From Candidatus Nanoarchaeia archaeon (GTDB lineage Archaea > Nanobdellota > Nanobdellia > Woesearchaeales > JAQUVJ01): 43,733 bases of DNA. The DNA lies in contig JAQUVJ010000009.1 in the NCBI GenBank assembly GCA_028693395.1, positions 1 through 43,733 of the forward strand, read 5' to 3'. Numbering within the stretch: position 1 is the stretch's first letter; each line of letters opens with the position of its first letter. Positions 1 through 8,127 of this stretch are shown in pieces. The notes below the pieces were generated by a model. That model was not told the origin of the DNA. It saw only the letters and a program-made list of their open reading frames with translations, and made no database searches. The position numbers and the translations under genes are program-made.

Positions 1-1068
1 TTCTTTTAATCCTAATCTATTTACTCCAATTAAAGGCAATCCACAAGATGCTGCTTCGATTGCTACTAATCCTTGTGTTTCTATAGGACTTGATGTTAAA
101 AAAACATCATGATTTCTATAAATACTAGGTAAATCTTCTCTTGGAACTCTTCCCTGAAAAACAATATTTTCATAATTATTATTTTTTACCATTAGTTTTA
201 ATTCTTCTAATGCTGGTCCATCTCCATAAATATCTAAACTTATATTTCTATATTCTTTTTGTGCAAAAACAAAACCTTTTATTAAAATATCAATTTCTTT
301 TTCAAAACTAATTCTCCCTACATGTAAAAATTTTCCTTTAAAATCATATTTATTTTTTGGAGAAAACAATGTCAAATCTAAACCATTACTTATTGGATAA
401 ATTGGTCTTTTTAATTTATGTTTTTTAAGATCTTGAGCTAATATTTTTGTTGGAGTTGTAACTAAATCACATTTATTATATATTGAATTTGTATATGTCC
501 AAACAATTAAATCTATTAATTTTTTTTTATCATCTTTACTGTAATCTTTTTTCTTTAATCTTTCTTTTTCAAAAATTTTTATAATTGGATTTATTAAAGT
601 GTACAAAAAATCACTTTTATTTTTCATATTTTTATGATTTGTTTTTATTTTTTCCCAATTAATAAAATTTTTTGGAGAAATACATTGAACAAAATCAGGT
701 AAATATGTATGATATGTTCCTATACATGGAATCTTGTTTTTTCTTGCAATCATTTCTCCCATTATTCCCATTGGTGCTGGTGTTTGTATGTGTATTAAAT
801 CTGGATTGAAATTTTTTATAATTTTTTCTACTTTTGAAAACTTTAATTTTGAAAATTTAAAATCTTCATAATTCATAAGTTTAACAGATTCTATTCTTAT
901 TACTTTTACATTTTTTCCTAAATCAATTTCATCATTGTTTGTGTATTTTGGTGCTAAAATTAAAACTTCATGATTATGATTTCCTAATTCTTTTGCAATA
1001 CTTTTTAGAAATGAAACTACTCCATCAATATATGGATAAAATGTGTCTGTCATTAATATTATTTTCAT
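1..1068 (-). CDS. GT4-family glycosyltransferase, C-terminus cut by window edge
   Basis: A minus-strand frame begins with ATG at 1068 and is still open at base 1, giving 356 residues. It looks like a retaining GT-B glycosyltransferase of CAZy family GT4. The N-terminal half starts MKIILMTDTFYPYIDGVVS, the usual first strand and glycine-containing loop of this family. The second half holds HVGRIS near residue 250, YGDGP near 281, and the donor-site EX7E motif, E330 to E338, in ETQGLVAIEAASCGLP. No signal peptide or membrane helix is visible, so a cytoplasmic or peripheral enzyme adding a sugar from a nucleotide donor to a lipid or glycan is likely. It lies 70 bases after a second glycosyltransferase on the same strand, so both may serve surface-glycan assembly. 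The acceptor cannot be told. Only the extreme C-terminus is missing. Confidence 0.88.
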   Translation of the reverse strand, partial: MKIILMTDTFYPYIDGVVSFLKSIAKELGNHNHEVLILAPKYTNNDEIDLGKNVKVIRIESVKLMNYEDFKFSKLKFSKVEKIIKNFNPDLIHIQTPAPMGIMGEMIARKNKIPCIGTYHTYLPDFVQCISPKNFINWEKIKTNHKNMKNKSDFLYTLINPIIKIFEKERLKKKDYSKDDKKKLIDLIVWTYTNSIYNKCDLVTTPTKILAQDLKKHKLKRPIYPISNGLDLTLFSPKNKYDFKGKFLHVGRISFEKEIDILIKGFVFAQKEYRNISLDIYGDGPALEELKLMVKNNNYENIVFQGRVPREDLPSIYRNHDVFLTSSPIETQGLVAIEAASCGLPLIGVNRLGLKE

Positions 1069-1138
1069 TTTGATCTTGTGTTTTTTTTTTATCTTTTTGT
1101 TTTGTTTTTCATATTTATAATAAAATTTTTTGCATATC

Positions 1139-2170
1139 TTAATCTAATTTTTTAATAATTGAAGATATTTTAAAAAAAAATCTTACTACCAAATATTGCA
1201 ACTTATTTATTTTATTTTTTGAATTGTTGTATCCAAAATCTTTTATTACTCTAAAAAATTTTAAACCTCCTGCATTATGAATTATTTTTATTTTTTCTAT
1301 TTCTATTTTTTTATTTGTTTTATTGTTTGTTTTTTCTTTTATTGTTTCTTTTTTTTGTTTTATTTGTGTTTGTTTATTTGTTTCTTTATATTTTACTTTC
1401 TTATTGTTTAAAAGAAAAATTGAATTTTTTGATTTAATATTTCTTTTTGTAACATTTGGTATAAAATTATATAATTCATCAATTTCTTCAAATCCATTTT
1501 TGTATAGTAAATAATTTATTATAACTTGATCTGGACCAAAACTTTCTTTTTTTACAAATTTATACATATTTTCAAGTAATTCTACTATCTTTTTTGAATT
1601 TCCAACTAATACTCCTATGTTTATTACTTTTTTTTCTGAAATCATTTTTTTTATTTTTTCAGTATTTTCTTTTGAGAAATTATTTTCATTTATTAATGAA
1701 TGAAAAAAAAAATTTCTATAATATTCTCTTACAACTTGTATTTTCTTTTTTTTTTCTTCTAAAAAAGAACTTACATCATCTAAAAATAAGACATCTCCTC
1801 CGTCTGTTATAATGATATTTTCATAGTTATTTTCTTTTAAAAATTGAATAATTCCCTTGAATCTATTCATTACAACATTTCTTCCATTTAAATTATAAGA
1901 ATATACTTTCAAACCTGTTTTTCTTGCTTCATCGATTTTTTCTTTGGACAAATCAAGACCTACTAATACTATATCAATATTTTTTAAATTTACATTTTCT
2001 TTTATTGATTTGTACCAATGATTAATTACAAAATCTACATCTCTTAAATTTGTTGATGTTATTATTGCATGTGTTTTTTGTGCTTTTGTTATTTTTGATA
2101 CTTTTGTTGTTTTTGTTGCTAATTTTATCGATGTTTTCGTTGATATTTTCGAATCTTTCATATTAATCAT
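1139..2170 (-). CDS. GT-A-like putative glycosyltransferase with DxD-type motif
   Basis: This 343-residue protein looks like a GT-A-fold nucleotide-sugar transferase. After a low-complexity Lys/Thr N-terminus (residues 1-32), AIITSTN begins the fold. Residues 120-132 read IITDGGDVLFLDD, with D123-G-G-D126 in the place of a metal-binding DxD motif. GPDQVIINYL (212-221) resembles the late Asp-Gln motif of GT8-like enzymes, and IIHNAGG (296-302) the C-terminal His. Residues 258-292 are a Lys/Asn-rich insertion that interrupts the fold, so activity is not certain. It sits between RNase J (29 bases) and the GT4 gene (70 bases) on one strand. The start may be ATG at 2170 or ATG at 2161; no clear Shine-Dalgarno separates them. 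The family assignment is by motif only. Confidence 0.6.
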   Translation of the reverse strand: MINMKDSKISTKTSIKLATKTTKVSKITKAQKTHAIITSTNLRDVDFVINHWYKSIKENVNLKNIDIVLVGLDLSKEKIDEARKTGLKVYSYNLNGRNVVMNRFKGIIQFLKENNYENIIITDGGDVLFLDDVSSFLEEKKKKIQVVREYYRNFFFHSLINENNFSKENTEKIKKMISEKKVINIGVLVGNSKKIVELLENMYKFVKKESFGPDQVIINYLLYKNGFEEIDELYNFIPNVTKRNIKSKNSIFLLNNKKVKYKETNKQTQIKQKKETIKEKTNNKTNKKIEIEKIKIIHNAGGLKFFRVIKDFGYNNSKNKINKLQYLVVRFFFKISSIIKKLD

Positions 2171-2199
2171 TTTTTATTATATTTTATTAATCTATTTGG

Positions 2200-3591
2200 T
2201 TAATCTATTTTATTTAATTTAAATTTTTCTTTTTTATCATTATTTTTTGATTCATATTCTAAATAATTTGAATTGTTTACATAAATTATGTTTTCATTTA
2301 ATTTATATCCCATATTTTGATAAACTTCAACTGCACTATCTTTTAATCTTTTATCACAATGTGCTGGAACTATAAATTCTGGATTCATCATATTAACAAA
2401 TTCTCTCAAATCTTCTTTTGCAGGATGTCCACTAACGTGAATATCTTTAAAAATTCTAACTTTTCTGTCTTTTAATTGTTGATCGATTATTGCTCTATTT
2501 TCAATATGCATTTGAACTGGAATAATTCTTGAAGAAAAAATAAATACATCGTCTTTTTGAAAGATATCAGGTAATCTATCTGATAAAATCTTTGCTAAAA
2601 TTGCATTTGGTTCTCCTTGATGTCCTGTTATTATTAATGCTATTTTTTTTCTATCTATTTTGTTATTTTTTATTTTATTAAAAAATTTTTGTATTTGTCT
2701 TGGATATAAAACTTTTTCACAATATTTATCAAAATTAAAATAACCTAATTCTTTTGCAATTGATGTATATTTTTCTAAACTTCTACCTATTAAAAATACT
2801 TTTCTATGTTCTTTTTTTAGCTTTTTTACTATTGTTGATAATCTTTGAATATGTGATGAAAAGGTTGTTACTACAATTAAATTTTCTTTTACATCAATAT
2901 ATGAAAATAAATCGTCTAACATTTTTTTTACCATTTCTTCAGACATTGATTTTCCATCATCAACTGATCCTGTACTATCTGTTATTAAAAATTTAACTTC
3001 TCCAAAAGCTTTTTTTATTTTTTTTAAATCAGTTGGTTTTCCAAGTACTGGTTTTGTATCTATTTTAAAATCATTTGCATAAACAACATTTCCATCTGGT
3101 GTTTTTATGCACACAATTGTTGTGTCAAGAATTGAATGTGCAATTGGTTGAGTTACTAATGTAATGTTTTCATCAACATAATATTTACAATCTGAATTTA
3201 TTATTTCTATTGGATTTTCAATAACTTTTCTTTCAGATAAGTATATTTTTTCAAGTATTTTTATTGTAAATGCTGTTCCCATAATTTTTACATTTTTAAA
3301 ATGAGTTATAATGTGAGGAATTGCTCCTACATGGTCAAGATGTCCGTGTGCTATAAATATTAATTTTGGTTTTGGCCAATTTAATTTTTCATATTCTTCT
3401 ATATTTGGAACTGCTCCGTAATTTATTAATTCGTTTTTTGATGGAATATTATCTTCAGTTATTTCGATATATTTTGAAATATCTAAACCCATATCTATGA
3501 TTACAACTGTTCCATTGGAATTTATTGCTACACAATTTTTTCCAACTTCATCAAATCCACCTATAAATGCTATTTTTAACATGTTTTTCAT
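2200..3591 (-). CDS. rnj: Ribonuclease J, archaeal type (beta-CASP metallo-beta-lactamase)
   Basis: The product is a zinc-dependent beta-CASP nuclease of the RNase J group, whose members act as 5'-to-3' exonuclease and/or endonuclease in RNA decay and processing. Metallo-beta-lactamase motifs are in order: HGHLDH at 82-87, H152 in AHS and D174 in ANDF. The beta-CASP part has D205 in ITDST, TGHQGEP at 322-328, HVSGHPAKEDL at 385-395 and PAHCD at 409-413. At 463 residues it lacks the extra C-terminal domain of the roughly 555-residue bacterial RNase J and matches the shorter archaeal form. Bacterial enzymes usually have TGSQGEP; here the Ser is His. The start may be ATG 3591 or ATG 3582 (MLKIAFIGG). 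It follows a hypothetical gene by 14 bases and is probably co-transcribed with it. Confidence 0.93.
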   Translation of the reverse strand: MKNMLKIAFIGGFDEVGKNCVAINSNGTVVIIDMGLDISKYIEITEDNIPSKNELINYGAVPNIEEYEKLNWPKPKLIFIAHGHLDHVGAIPHIITHFKNVKIMGTAFTIKILEKIYLSERKVIENPIEIINSDCKYYVDENITLVTQPIAHSILDTTIVCIKTPDGNVVYANDFKIDTKPVLGKPTDLKKIKKAFGEVKFLITDSTGSVDDGKSMSEEMVKKMLDDLFSYIDVKENLIVVTTFSSHIQRLSTIVKKLKKEHRKVFLIGRSLEKYTSIAKELGYFNFDKYCEKVLYPRQIQKFFNKIKNNKIDRKKIALIITGHQGEPNAILAKILSDRLPDIFQKDDVFIFSSRIIPVQMHIENRAIIDQQLKDRKVRIFKDIHVSGHPAKEDLREFVNMMNPEFIVPAHCDKRLKDSAVEVYQNMGYKLNENIIYVNNSNYLEYESKNNDKKEKFKLNKID

Positions 3592-3605
3592 CTCTTTTTT
3601 TAATA

Positions 3606-4019
3606 TTATTTTTTAATTTCTTTTTCAATTTCTTTTTCAATTTCTTTTTCAATATTTTTTTCAATATCTTTTTTATATCTTGGTATCAAAACATTTTTAT
3701 TATATTGCCATCCAGACGTTCCTGGTTGAAATAAATACAAAGATTCATTTCTTTCTAAGTAATCTTTTGTAAATGTATAAATATTGGTAGTTTCATCTTT
3801 TTTTAAATCTAATGTAGATAAATTCAAAAAGTACCTAAAATGAACTCCGTAAAGTTTAATCAAATCATGTGTAAAATGAGTGTTTTTCTGTGGATAAATA
3901 GTAATTAAATTTTCATCATTATATCCTAAATCACAAAAGAAACCACCTAAAATTGCTATTTCTTCCAAAGATTCAATTTTTTTCAAGAAAAAAAAATCTT
4001 TAATATTATTTTTTCTCAA
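3606..4019 (-). CDS. Hypothetical protein with Ile-Glu-Lys-Glu repeat tail
   Basis: I do not recognise this 137-residue protein. The frame has no Met after position 1 and the only usable start is TTG at 4019, since an in-frame TAA lies about 25 bases upstream. Residues 1-115 form a mixed, aromatic-rich region with no known motif and no signal peptide. Residues about 117-137 are an almost pure repeat of Ile-Glu-Lys-Glu encoded by a 12-base tandem repeat, predicted to be a charged helix. A TATA-like element lies about 25 bases before the TTG, which would make the transcript leaderless on a non-ATG codon. It is the first gene of a probable operon with RNase J (14-base gap), so a link to RNA metabolism is possible but unproven. 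Confidence 0.6.
   Translation of the reverse strand: MRKNNIKDFFFLKKIESLEEIAILGGFFCDLGYNDENLITIYPQKNTHFTHDLIKLYGVHFRYFLNLSTLDLKKDETTNIYTFTKDYLERNESLYLFQPGTSGWQYNKNVLIPRYKKDIEKNIEKEIEKEIEKEIKK
3612..3668. repeat. 12-bp tandem repeat encoding the IEKE tail
   Basis: On the plus strand the unit reads roughly tttctttttcaa and repeats about four to five times with point changes toward the distal end. It encodes the Ile-Glu-Lys-Glu tail of the hypothetical gene upstream of RNase J. In-frame 12-base units let copy number vary without a frameshift. Confidence 0.8.
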
Positions 4020-4037
4020 ACTACTTTTTGTATTTTC

Positions 4038-4049
4038 GATTTATATCAC
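4038..4049 (-). promoter_or_regulatory. TATA box of the hypothetical-RNase J operon
   Basis: On the minus strand this reads GTGATATAAATC. Its centre is about 25 bases before the TTG at 4019, the spacing expected if transcription starts at or next to the start codon. This is by inspection only. Confidence 0.45.
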
Positions 4050-4134
4050 TTTATTATTTTAAACCTTAATCCTTGAATGAAATACTTGTTTTTTTAAAAA
4101 TGTTATTAAAATGTAACTATTTAATTTAGCAAAA

Positions 4135-4147
4135 TATTTATATAAAG
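4135..4147 (+). promoter_or_regulatory. TATA box upstream of the TBP gene
   Basis: The sequence atttatataaaga matches the archaeal TATA consensus. A start about 25 bases downstream would fall near 4165-4170 and leave a short leader that includes the Shine-Dalgarno-like site. A second AT-rich element, tttataaat at 4158-4166, would instead give a leaderless transcript; the leader with its ribosome site makes the first more likely. Autoregulation by TBP cannot be judged from sequence. Confidence 0.55.
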
Positions 4148-4177
4148 AATAAACTCATTTATAAATAGTTGATAATT

Positions 4178-4184
4178 TAGGGGT
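4178..4184 (+). promoter_or_regulatory. Shine-Dalgarno-like site of TBP gene
   Basis: taggggt lies seven bases before the ATG at 4192. It fits pairing with the pyrimidine-rich 3' end of archaeal 16S rRNA and supports that start. Confidence 0.6.
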
Positions 4185-4191
4185 AAAAAAA

Positions 4192-4734
4192 ATGGCAAAA
4201 TATAGTTTGATAATTCAAAACATGGTAATATCTAGTTCATTAGATGCAGAACTTCCTTTAAGCAGACTTGCTTCAAGTCTTCCTAATGTGGAATACAATC
4301 CTGATCAATTTCCAGGATTAATTTATAAATTAAAAGATCCAAAAAGAACAGCACTTTTGTTTAATTCAGGAAAGATTGTTTTTGCAGGAGGAAAAAATGA
4401 AACTCAAATAAGAGATGGTCTTGATACTTTAGTAAAAACTTTAAAAAAATTAGGTATTCAAGTTAATGAAAAACCTGAAATTCATGTTCAAAACATAGTT
4501 GCTTCTGGTTCAATTCCTTTTAAATTAAATTTAAACACTTTAGTTTTAAAATTAGAAAATGTAGAATATGAACCTGAACAATTCCCAGGACTTGTTTACA
4601 AATTACCTGAAAGAAATGCAACTTTCTTAATATTTAGCAATGGAAAGATTGTTTGTACTGGTTTAAAACAATTAAACGACATGGAACCAGCAGTAGATGA
4701 TTTAGTAAAGAGATTAAATAAGGTTTTAAAATGA
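4192..4734 (+). CDS. tbp: TATA-box-binding protein (TBP)
   Basis: This is the basal archaeal transcription factor that binds and bends the TATA box and recruits TFB and RNA polymerase. The 180-residue length is typical. The protein is two direct repeats of the saddle fold, about residues 1-90 and 91-180. The same signature occurs twice: NVEYNPDQFPGLIYKLKD near 30-47 and NVEYEPEQFPGLVYKLPE near 121-138, each followed by the strand containing SGKIVFAGGK or NGKIVCTGLK. There is no acidic C-terminal tail of the kind seen in some archaeal TBPs. The stop TGA overlaps the ATG of the next gene. Because the protein ends at its normal family length, this TGA is good local evidence that TGA is a true stop in this genome. 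Confidence 0.98.
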   Translation: MAKYSLIIQNMVISSSLDAELPLSRLASSLPNVEYNPDQFPGLIYKLKDPKRTALLFNSGKIVFAGGKNETQIRDGLDTLVKTLKKLGIQVNEKPEIHVQNIVASGSIPFKLNLNTLVLKLENVEYEPEQFPGLVYKLPERNATFLIFSNGKIVCTGLKQLNDMEPAVDDLVKRLNKVLK

Positions 4735-4928
4735 GTTCCAATGAAGAGATTATTGGCTTTCATAAAGGTTCATTAAATACTCTTTTAAAGGAATATAACG
4801 AACTTTCAAAAATGGTTAATGTTGTTGGTAGTTATATAAATTATCATAAAAATGAACTTGAAAAGTTAGGAGTAAAAATTGATATTAAATCAAATCAAGA
4901 TTCTTCTAATAATCAAGGAAATAATTGA
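4731..4928 (+). CDS. Small coiled-coil protein coupled to TBP
   Basis: This 65-residue protein starts in the ATGA overlap with the TBP stop, which implies translational coupling. Residues about 8-48 form a single amphipathic helical segment (LLKEYNELSKMV, then NYHKNELEKLGVKI), and the last 15 residues are an Asn/Ser/Gln-rich tail. There is no Cys motif, signal peptide or known DNA-binding motif. Its position suggests a co-expressed partner or modulator of TBP or of transcription initiation, but that is inference from overlap only. The coding call rests on the tight overlap, the hydrophobic heptad pattern and the clean stop. Confidence 0.72.
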   Translation: MSSNEEIIGFHKGSLNTLLKEYNELSKMVNVVGSYINYHKNELEKLGVKIDIKSNQDSSNNQGNN

Positions 4929-4930
4929 TT

Positions 4931-4949
4931 ATTTTTCTTTATTTTTTTT
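4931..4949 (+). terminator. Oligo-T terminator after the TBP operon
   Basis: A run rich in T (atttttctttattttttt) begins two bases after the TGA of the small coiled-coil gene. Archaeal RNA polymerase commonly terminates at such runs. The rest of the spacer to 5131 is AT-rich without a visible gene. Confidence 0.5.
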
Positions 4950-5131
4950 AATTGTTATTCTGTTTATTTTATTTTAAAAATATTAATTTTAAGTTTAATT
5001 TTATAAATTGATTTTATAAATTTATTAAAATTATAATAAATGAAATAATAGAAAAATAAATGTAAAAAAAACAAAAAATGAGATATAAAAAAAACAGAGA
5101 AATAAAATAAATAAAAAATTAAATCCAAAAA

Positions 5132-7324
5132 TCAATTAGGACATGATATCCAACTTGGTTTATAAGAATTTTGTAATGAAGAAGCAGTTGCAAAATCACT
5201 TGGTTCACTCAATATTTTTCCACACCAACTACTTATATCTTGATTAAAATTATTAGCTGCATAAAACATCCTACTCATATCAACAACTTCACTGACATTC
5301 CAATTACCCAATGGTTGATTAAATCTACGTCCAAAAAAAAACATATTGCTCATATCTGTAACTTTACTTACATCCCAATTACCTATGGGTTGATTAAAAA
5401 CATCATTATATGAAAACATCCAATTCATACTTTTAACACTACTTGTATTCCACATACTTATATCTTGATTAAAAATATGAAAAGAAGGATGGCCGGAAAA
5501 CATCCAATTCATATATTCTACTTTTCCAACATCCCATTTGTTTAATGGTTGATTAAATTTAATTGCATATAAAAACATACTATCCATGCTTTTAACATTA
5601 CTTACATTCCAATCATTTAAAGAATTATTAAAACTTCTTGCACCAGAAAACATTCTACCCATATTTTCAACATTACTTGTATCCCACATACTTATATCTT
5701 GATTAAATAAGCTTGCATAATTAAATAATCCATACATTGTTTTTACTTTACTTGTATTCCATTTATACAATGGTTGATTAAAAGAATAAGCTCCTAAAAA
5801 AACTTGATGCATACTCTCCACATTACTAGTATCCCAATCATTAATTGATTGATTAAAATTTGTTCCATCAAAAAACAAAGACCTCATATATCTTAAATTA
5901 CTCGTATTCCACATACCAATTGGTTGATTAAAATGCTTTGTTTCACCAAACATTACCCCAATATCTTCAACTTTACTAAAATTCCAATTATACAATGGTT
6001 GATCAAACTCCTCTGCATAATAAAAAACATAAGTCATATTTGTTACTTTGCTTACATCAAAATTATTTACAGATTGATTAAACTTTTTCGCATAATAAAA
6101 CATATAAGTCATATTCTCTAGACTACTTGTATTCCATCTATTTAATGGTTGATTAAAAACTTCAGCATAATAAAATATTCCTCTCATATCAATGACGTTT
6201 CTTACATCCCAATCATTTATATCACTATTGAAATATTTTGCATTTTGAAATAAATAACTCATATTTACAACATTACTTGTGTTCCATGTGCCTATATTTG
6301 ACACAATTGAAATCCCTGAATTATAAAACATTCTATATAAATCAGTTGTTCCTTCAAGATTTAATATATCTATTGCGGTTATGTTTAAATTTTCTGTTCC
6401 TGAAAAATAATATCCACTATTTCCTAATCTCAAATCTCCCCATTGTTTTATATCCCTTATCTTTAATTTATCTCCTAAATTGTTAAATGTAAATCCTCTA
6501 ATTGTTCCATTTATTTTTATTTCATATTCTCCTTGCTGGAAATATGTATGTGTAACATCTTCTTGATCCCAAGTAATTATATAACTTTGAGTTTCATCTC
6601 CCCAATCAACTGTAAAACTATAATTTCCACTTGATTCTAAAGGTAATTTTATTTGATTTGATGTTGATGAACCAGTTCCTGTCAATCTTGTATCCCATAC
6701 TGAAATAAAATAATTATTTTCATGTTCTGGAACTGTTTGGGTTTCATTTTCAGTTTCATTTATTGTTTCCTCTGAAATCTCTGAATTTTCTAAATCTAAT
6801 GGAATATAAGGATCACTTATTTCAAATCCACAAAGATGTAAATCATTAATTGCTAAACTAGATCCTGAACAAAAATAACTTTCCCCGTTGTTATCAATAT
6901 ATGGAACTAATTCAACATATTCAATTAAATCATTTTCATTTATAAGATTTTTAGAAAAGCCAATTATCTTTAAATTGAAATTTAAATCTTCAACATATTG
7001 ACTATAATCATGAGTTTCACTTGTTGAATTAGAAATCATATTTACTCTAATTCCTTTTAAAACTTCTGTACCTTTTGTTAATCTCACACTAATTGTAACA
7101 TTTTCAGAATCATTTGTGTAACAATAATCTTGTAAATTATTTATTTTCATTAATTTTAGATTTACATTTGTTGCACATGTCAATCTAACATCTGATGTAC
7201 TTGTAGCTTTAACTTGTTCTTCTTTAATATAAGAAGTTCCCCAATTCATAACAACTGATCCAATTGCAACAGTAAATGCGATTAATAAAACTGTTGCAAT
7301 TAATGGTGAAACACTTTTTTTCAT
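5132..7324 (-). CDS. Pilin-like surface protein with WGD/PKD-like and 14 DUF285 repeats
   Basis: First of three tandem paralogues (730 residues). Residues 1-25 are an archaeal type IV pilin N-terminus, KKSVSPLIATVLLIAFTVA, so processing by a PibD-like prepilin peptidase and display in or on the envelope is expected. Residues about 30-175 are a conserved region with four Cys (in LTCATN, QDYCYT, SYFCSG and LHLCGF). A Glu/Thr/Asn linker follows, then a domain with TVDWGDETQSY resembling bacterial PKD-like WGD domains. The rest is 14 units of a 25-residue repeat (consensus FNQxLxxWNxSxVxxMxxMF), the BspA-like DUF285 type, closed by a SSWC cap. Many W-N-x-S units are N-glycosylation sequons. A sugar- or cell-binding adhesin role is inferred. 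It ends YKPSWISCPN. Confidence 0.88.
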   Translation of the reverse strand: MKKSVSPLIATVLLIAFTVAIGSVVMNWGTSYIKEEQVKATSTSDVRLTCATNVNLKLMKINNLQDYCYTNDSENVTISVRLTKGTEVLKGIRVNMISNSTSETHDYSQYVEDLNFNLKIIGFSKNLINENDLIEYVELVPYIDNNGESYFCSGSSLAINDLHLCGFEISDPYIPLDLENSEISEETINETENETQTVPEHENNYFISVWDTRLTGTGSSTSNQIKLPLESSGNYSFTVDWGDETQSYIITWDQEDVTHTYFQQGEYEIKINGTIRGFTFNNLGDKLKIRDIKQWGDLRLGNSGYYFSGTENLNITAIDILNLEGTTDLYRMFYNSGISIVSNIGTWNTSNVVNMSYLFQNAKYFNSDINDWDVRNVIDMRGIFYYAEVFNQPLNRWNTSSLENMTYMFYYAKKFNQSVNNFDVSKVTNMTYVFYYAEEFDQPLYNWNFSKVEDIGVMFGETKHFNQPIGMWNTSNLRYMRSLFFDGTNFNQSINDWDTSNVESMHQVFLGAYSFNQPLYKWNTSKVKTMYGLFNYASLFNQDISMWDTSNVENMGRMFSGARSFNNSLNDWNVSNVKSMDSMFLYAIKFNQPLNKWDVGKVEYMNWMFSGHPSFHIFNQDISMWNTSSVKSMNWMFSYNDVFNQPIGNWDVSKVTDMSNMFFFGRRFNQPLGNWNVSEVVDMSRMFYAANNFNQDISSWCGKILSEPSDFATASSLQNSYKPSWISCPN
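5230..6300 (-). repeat. 75-bp DUF285 repeat array, 14 units plus cap
   Basis: Fourteen in-frame 25-residue units can be counted by their W/F-[DN]-x-S/G/R core, from GTWNTSNV to GNWNVSEV, ending in the Cys-containing SSWC cap. One unit carries a three-residue insertion near 5480 (SGHPSFHIFNQ). At DNA level gttgattaaa recurs at roughly 75-base spacing. Units here are more divergent from each other than in the downstream paralogues, which suggests an older array. Confidence 0.85.
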
Positions 7325-7344
7325 ATACTATATAAAAAAAAATA

Positions 7345-7362
7345 TATATTTAAATTTTTCTT
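7345..7362 (-). promoter_or_regulatory. TATA/BRE block of pilin-DUF285 gene 1
   Basis: The minus strand reads AAGAAAAATTTAAATATA. The same 18-base block, with one mismatch, precedes the other two paralogues at a similar distance. The TATA part is 21-30 bases before the ATG at 7324, consistent with a leaderless mRNA. Confidence 0.65.
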
Positions 7363-7410
7363 ATAAAAAAACAAAATTAAAAATTAAAAATAAAAATTAA
7401 AGTAAAGAAA

Positions 7411-8124
7411 TTAATTTGGACATGTCCCCCAGATTGGTTTATAGGAAGATTGTAAAGTAGATGAATATGAAAAGTAAGATGGTTCTGTTGTAATATTATT
7501 TACACACCAATTACTTATATTCTGATTAAAAGAGGAAGCACTAAAAAACATATAACCCATATATATTACACTACTGACATTCCAATTATCCAAGGGTTGA
7601 TTAAAAAAGGAAGCACTTCTAAACATAGAATCCATTGAAATTACACTACTGACATCCCAATTATTCAAGGATTGATTAAAAAAGAAAGCATTAGAAAACA
7701 TAAAACCCATTGAAGTTACACTACTTACATCCCATTCATTTATTCGAGAAACATTCGATATTCCACTATAATAAAACATTTGATATAATTTTGTTGTTCC
7801 TGTTAGATTTAAAATATCAGTTGCAGTTATATTTAAGTTTGAAGTTCCATAAAAATATCCTCCACTATTTCCTAATCTTAAATTTCCCCATTGCTTTATA
7901 TCTCTTATTTTTAATTTATCTCCAGTATTATTGAATGAAAAACCTGTTATTGTTCCATTTATTTTTATTTCATATTTTCCTTGCTGATCATATGTATGTA
8001 TTACATTAGGATCATTATATGTTGTTATATAATTTTGAGTATTATCTCCCCAATCTACTGTAAAACTATAATTTCCACTTGATTCTAAAGGTAATTTAAT
8101 TTGATTTGATGCTGATGAACCAGT
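7411..8124 (-). pseudogene. Third adhesin module cut off by in-frame TGA
   Basis: This 714-base stretch is the direct in-frame continuation of the upstream gene beyond its TGA at 8125-8127. Translation gives TGSSASNQIKLPLESSGNYS, a WGD domain (VDWGDNTQNY), the IRDIKQWGNLRLGNSGGYF strand region, three DUF285 units and the normal SNWC...YKPIWGTCPN end. No other stop or frameshift interrupts it, so the lesion is a single codon, Gly GGA to TGA relative to the paralogues. An internal ATG at 7779 could start a 122-residue peptide, but without a signal peptide this is unlikely to be a separate gene. It is either a recently inactivated module, a reservoir for recombination, or read through at low level. 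Confidence 0.75.
7490..7750 (-). repeat. DUF285 repeats of stranded module, 3 units plus cap
   Basis: Units NEWDVSSV, NNWDVSSV and DNWNVSSV at 75-base spacing, followed by the SNWCV cap. This is the shortest array in the cluster, and its units are close to those of the neighbouring paralogues. Confidence 0.85.
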
Positions 8125-8127
8125 TCA
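8125..8127 (-). other. In-frame TGA replacing a conserved glycine codon
   Basis: The context on the minus strand is AGTTTAGTTTGAACTGGT. In the last paralogue and in module A of this gene the codon is GGA (Gly), and in module B it is GAA (Glu), so one base change explains the stop. The frame stays open and homologous for another 237 codons. TGA ends TBP and the small gene after it at natural positions, so recoding is not needed to explain this. Confidence 0.85.

Noticed and set aside
7411-7779. Independent 122-residue DUF285 gene
   Set aside because: It is the in-frame tail of the interrupted adhesin, has no promoter or signal peptide, and its Met is an internal repeat residue.
8125-8127. TGA might be recoded (for example as Gly) in this genome
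   Set aside because: TGA ends TBP at its natural family length and ends the next gene too; no other gene needs TGA read as sense. A single point change explains the site.
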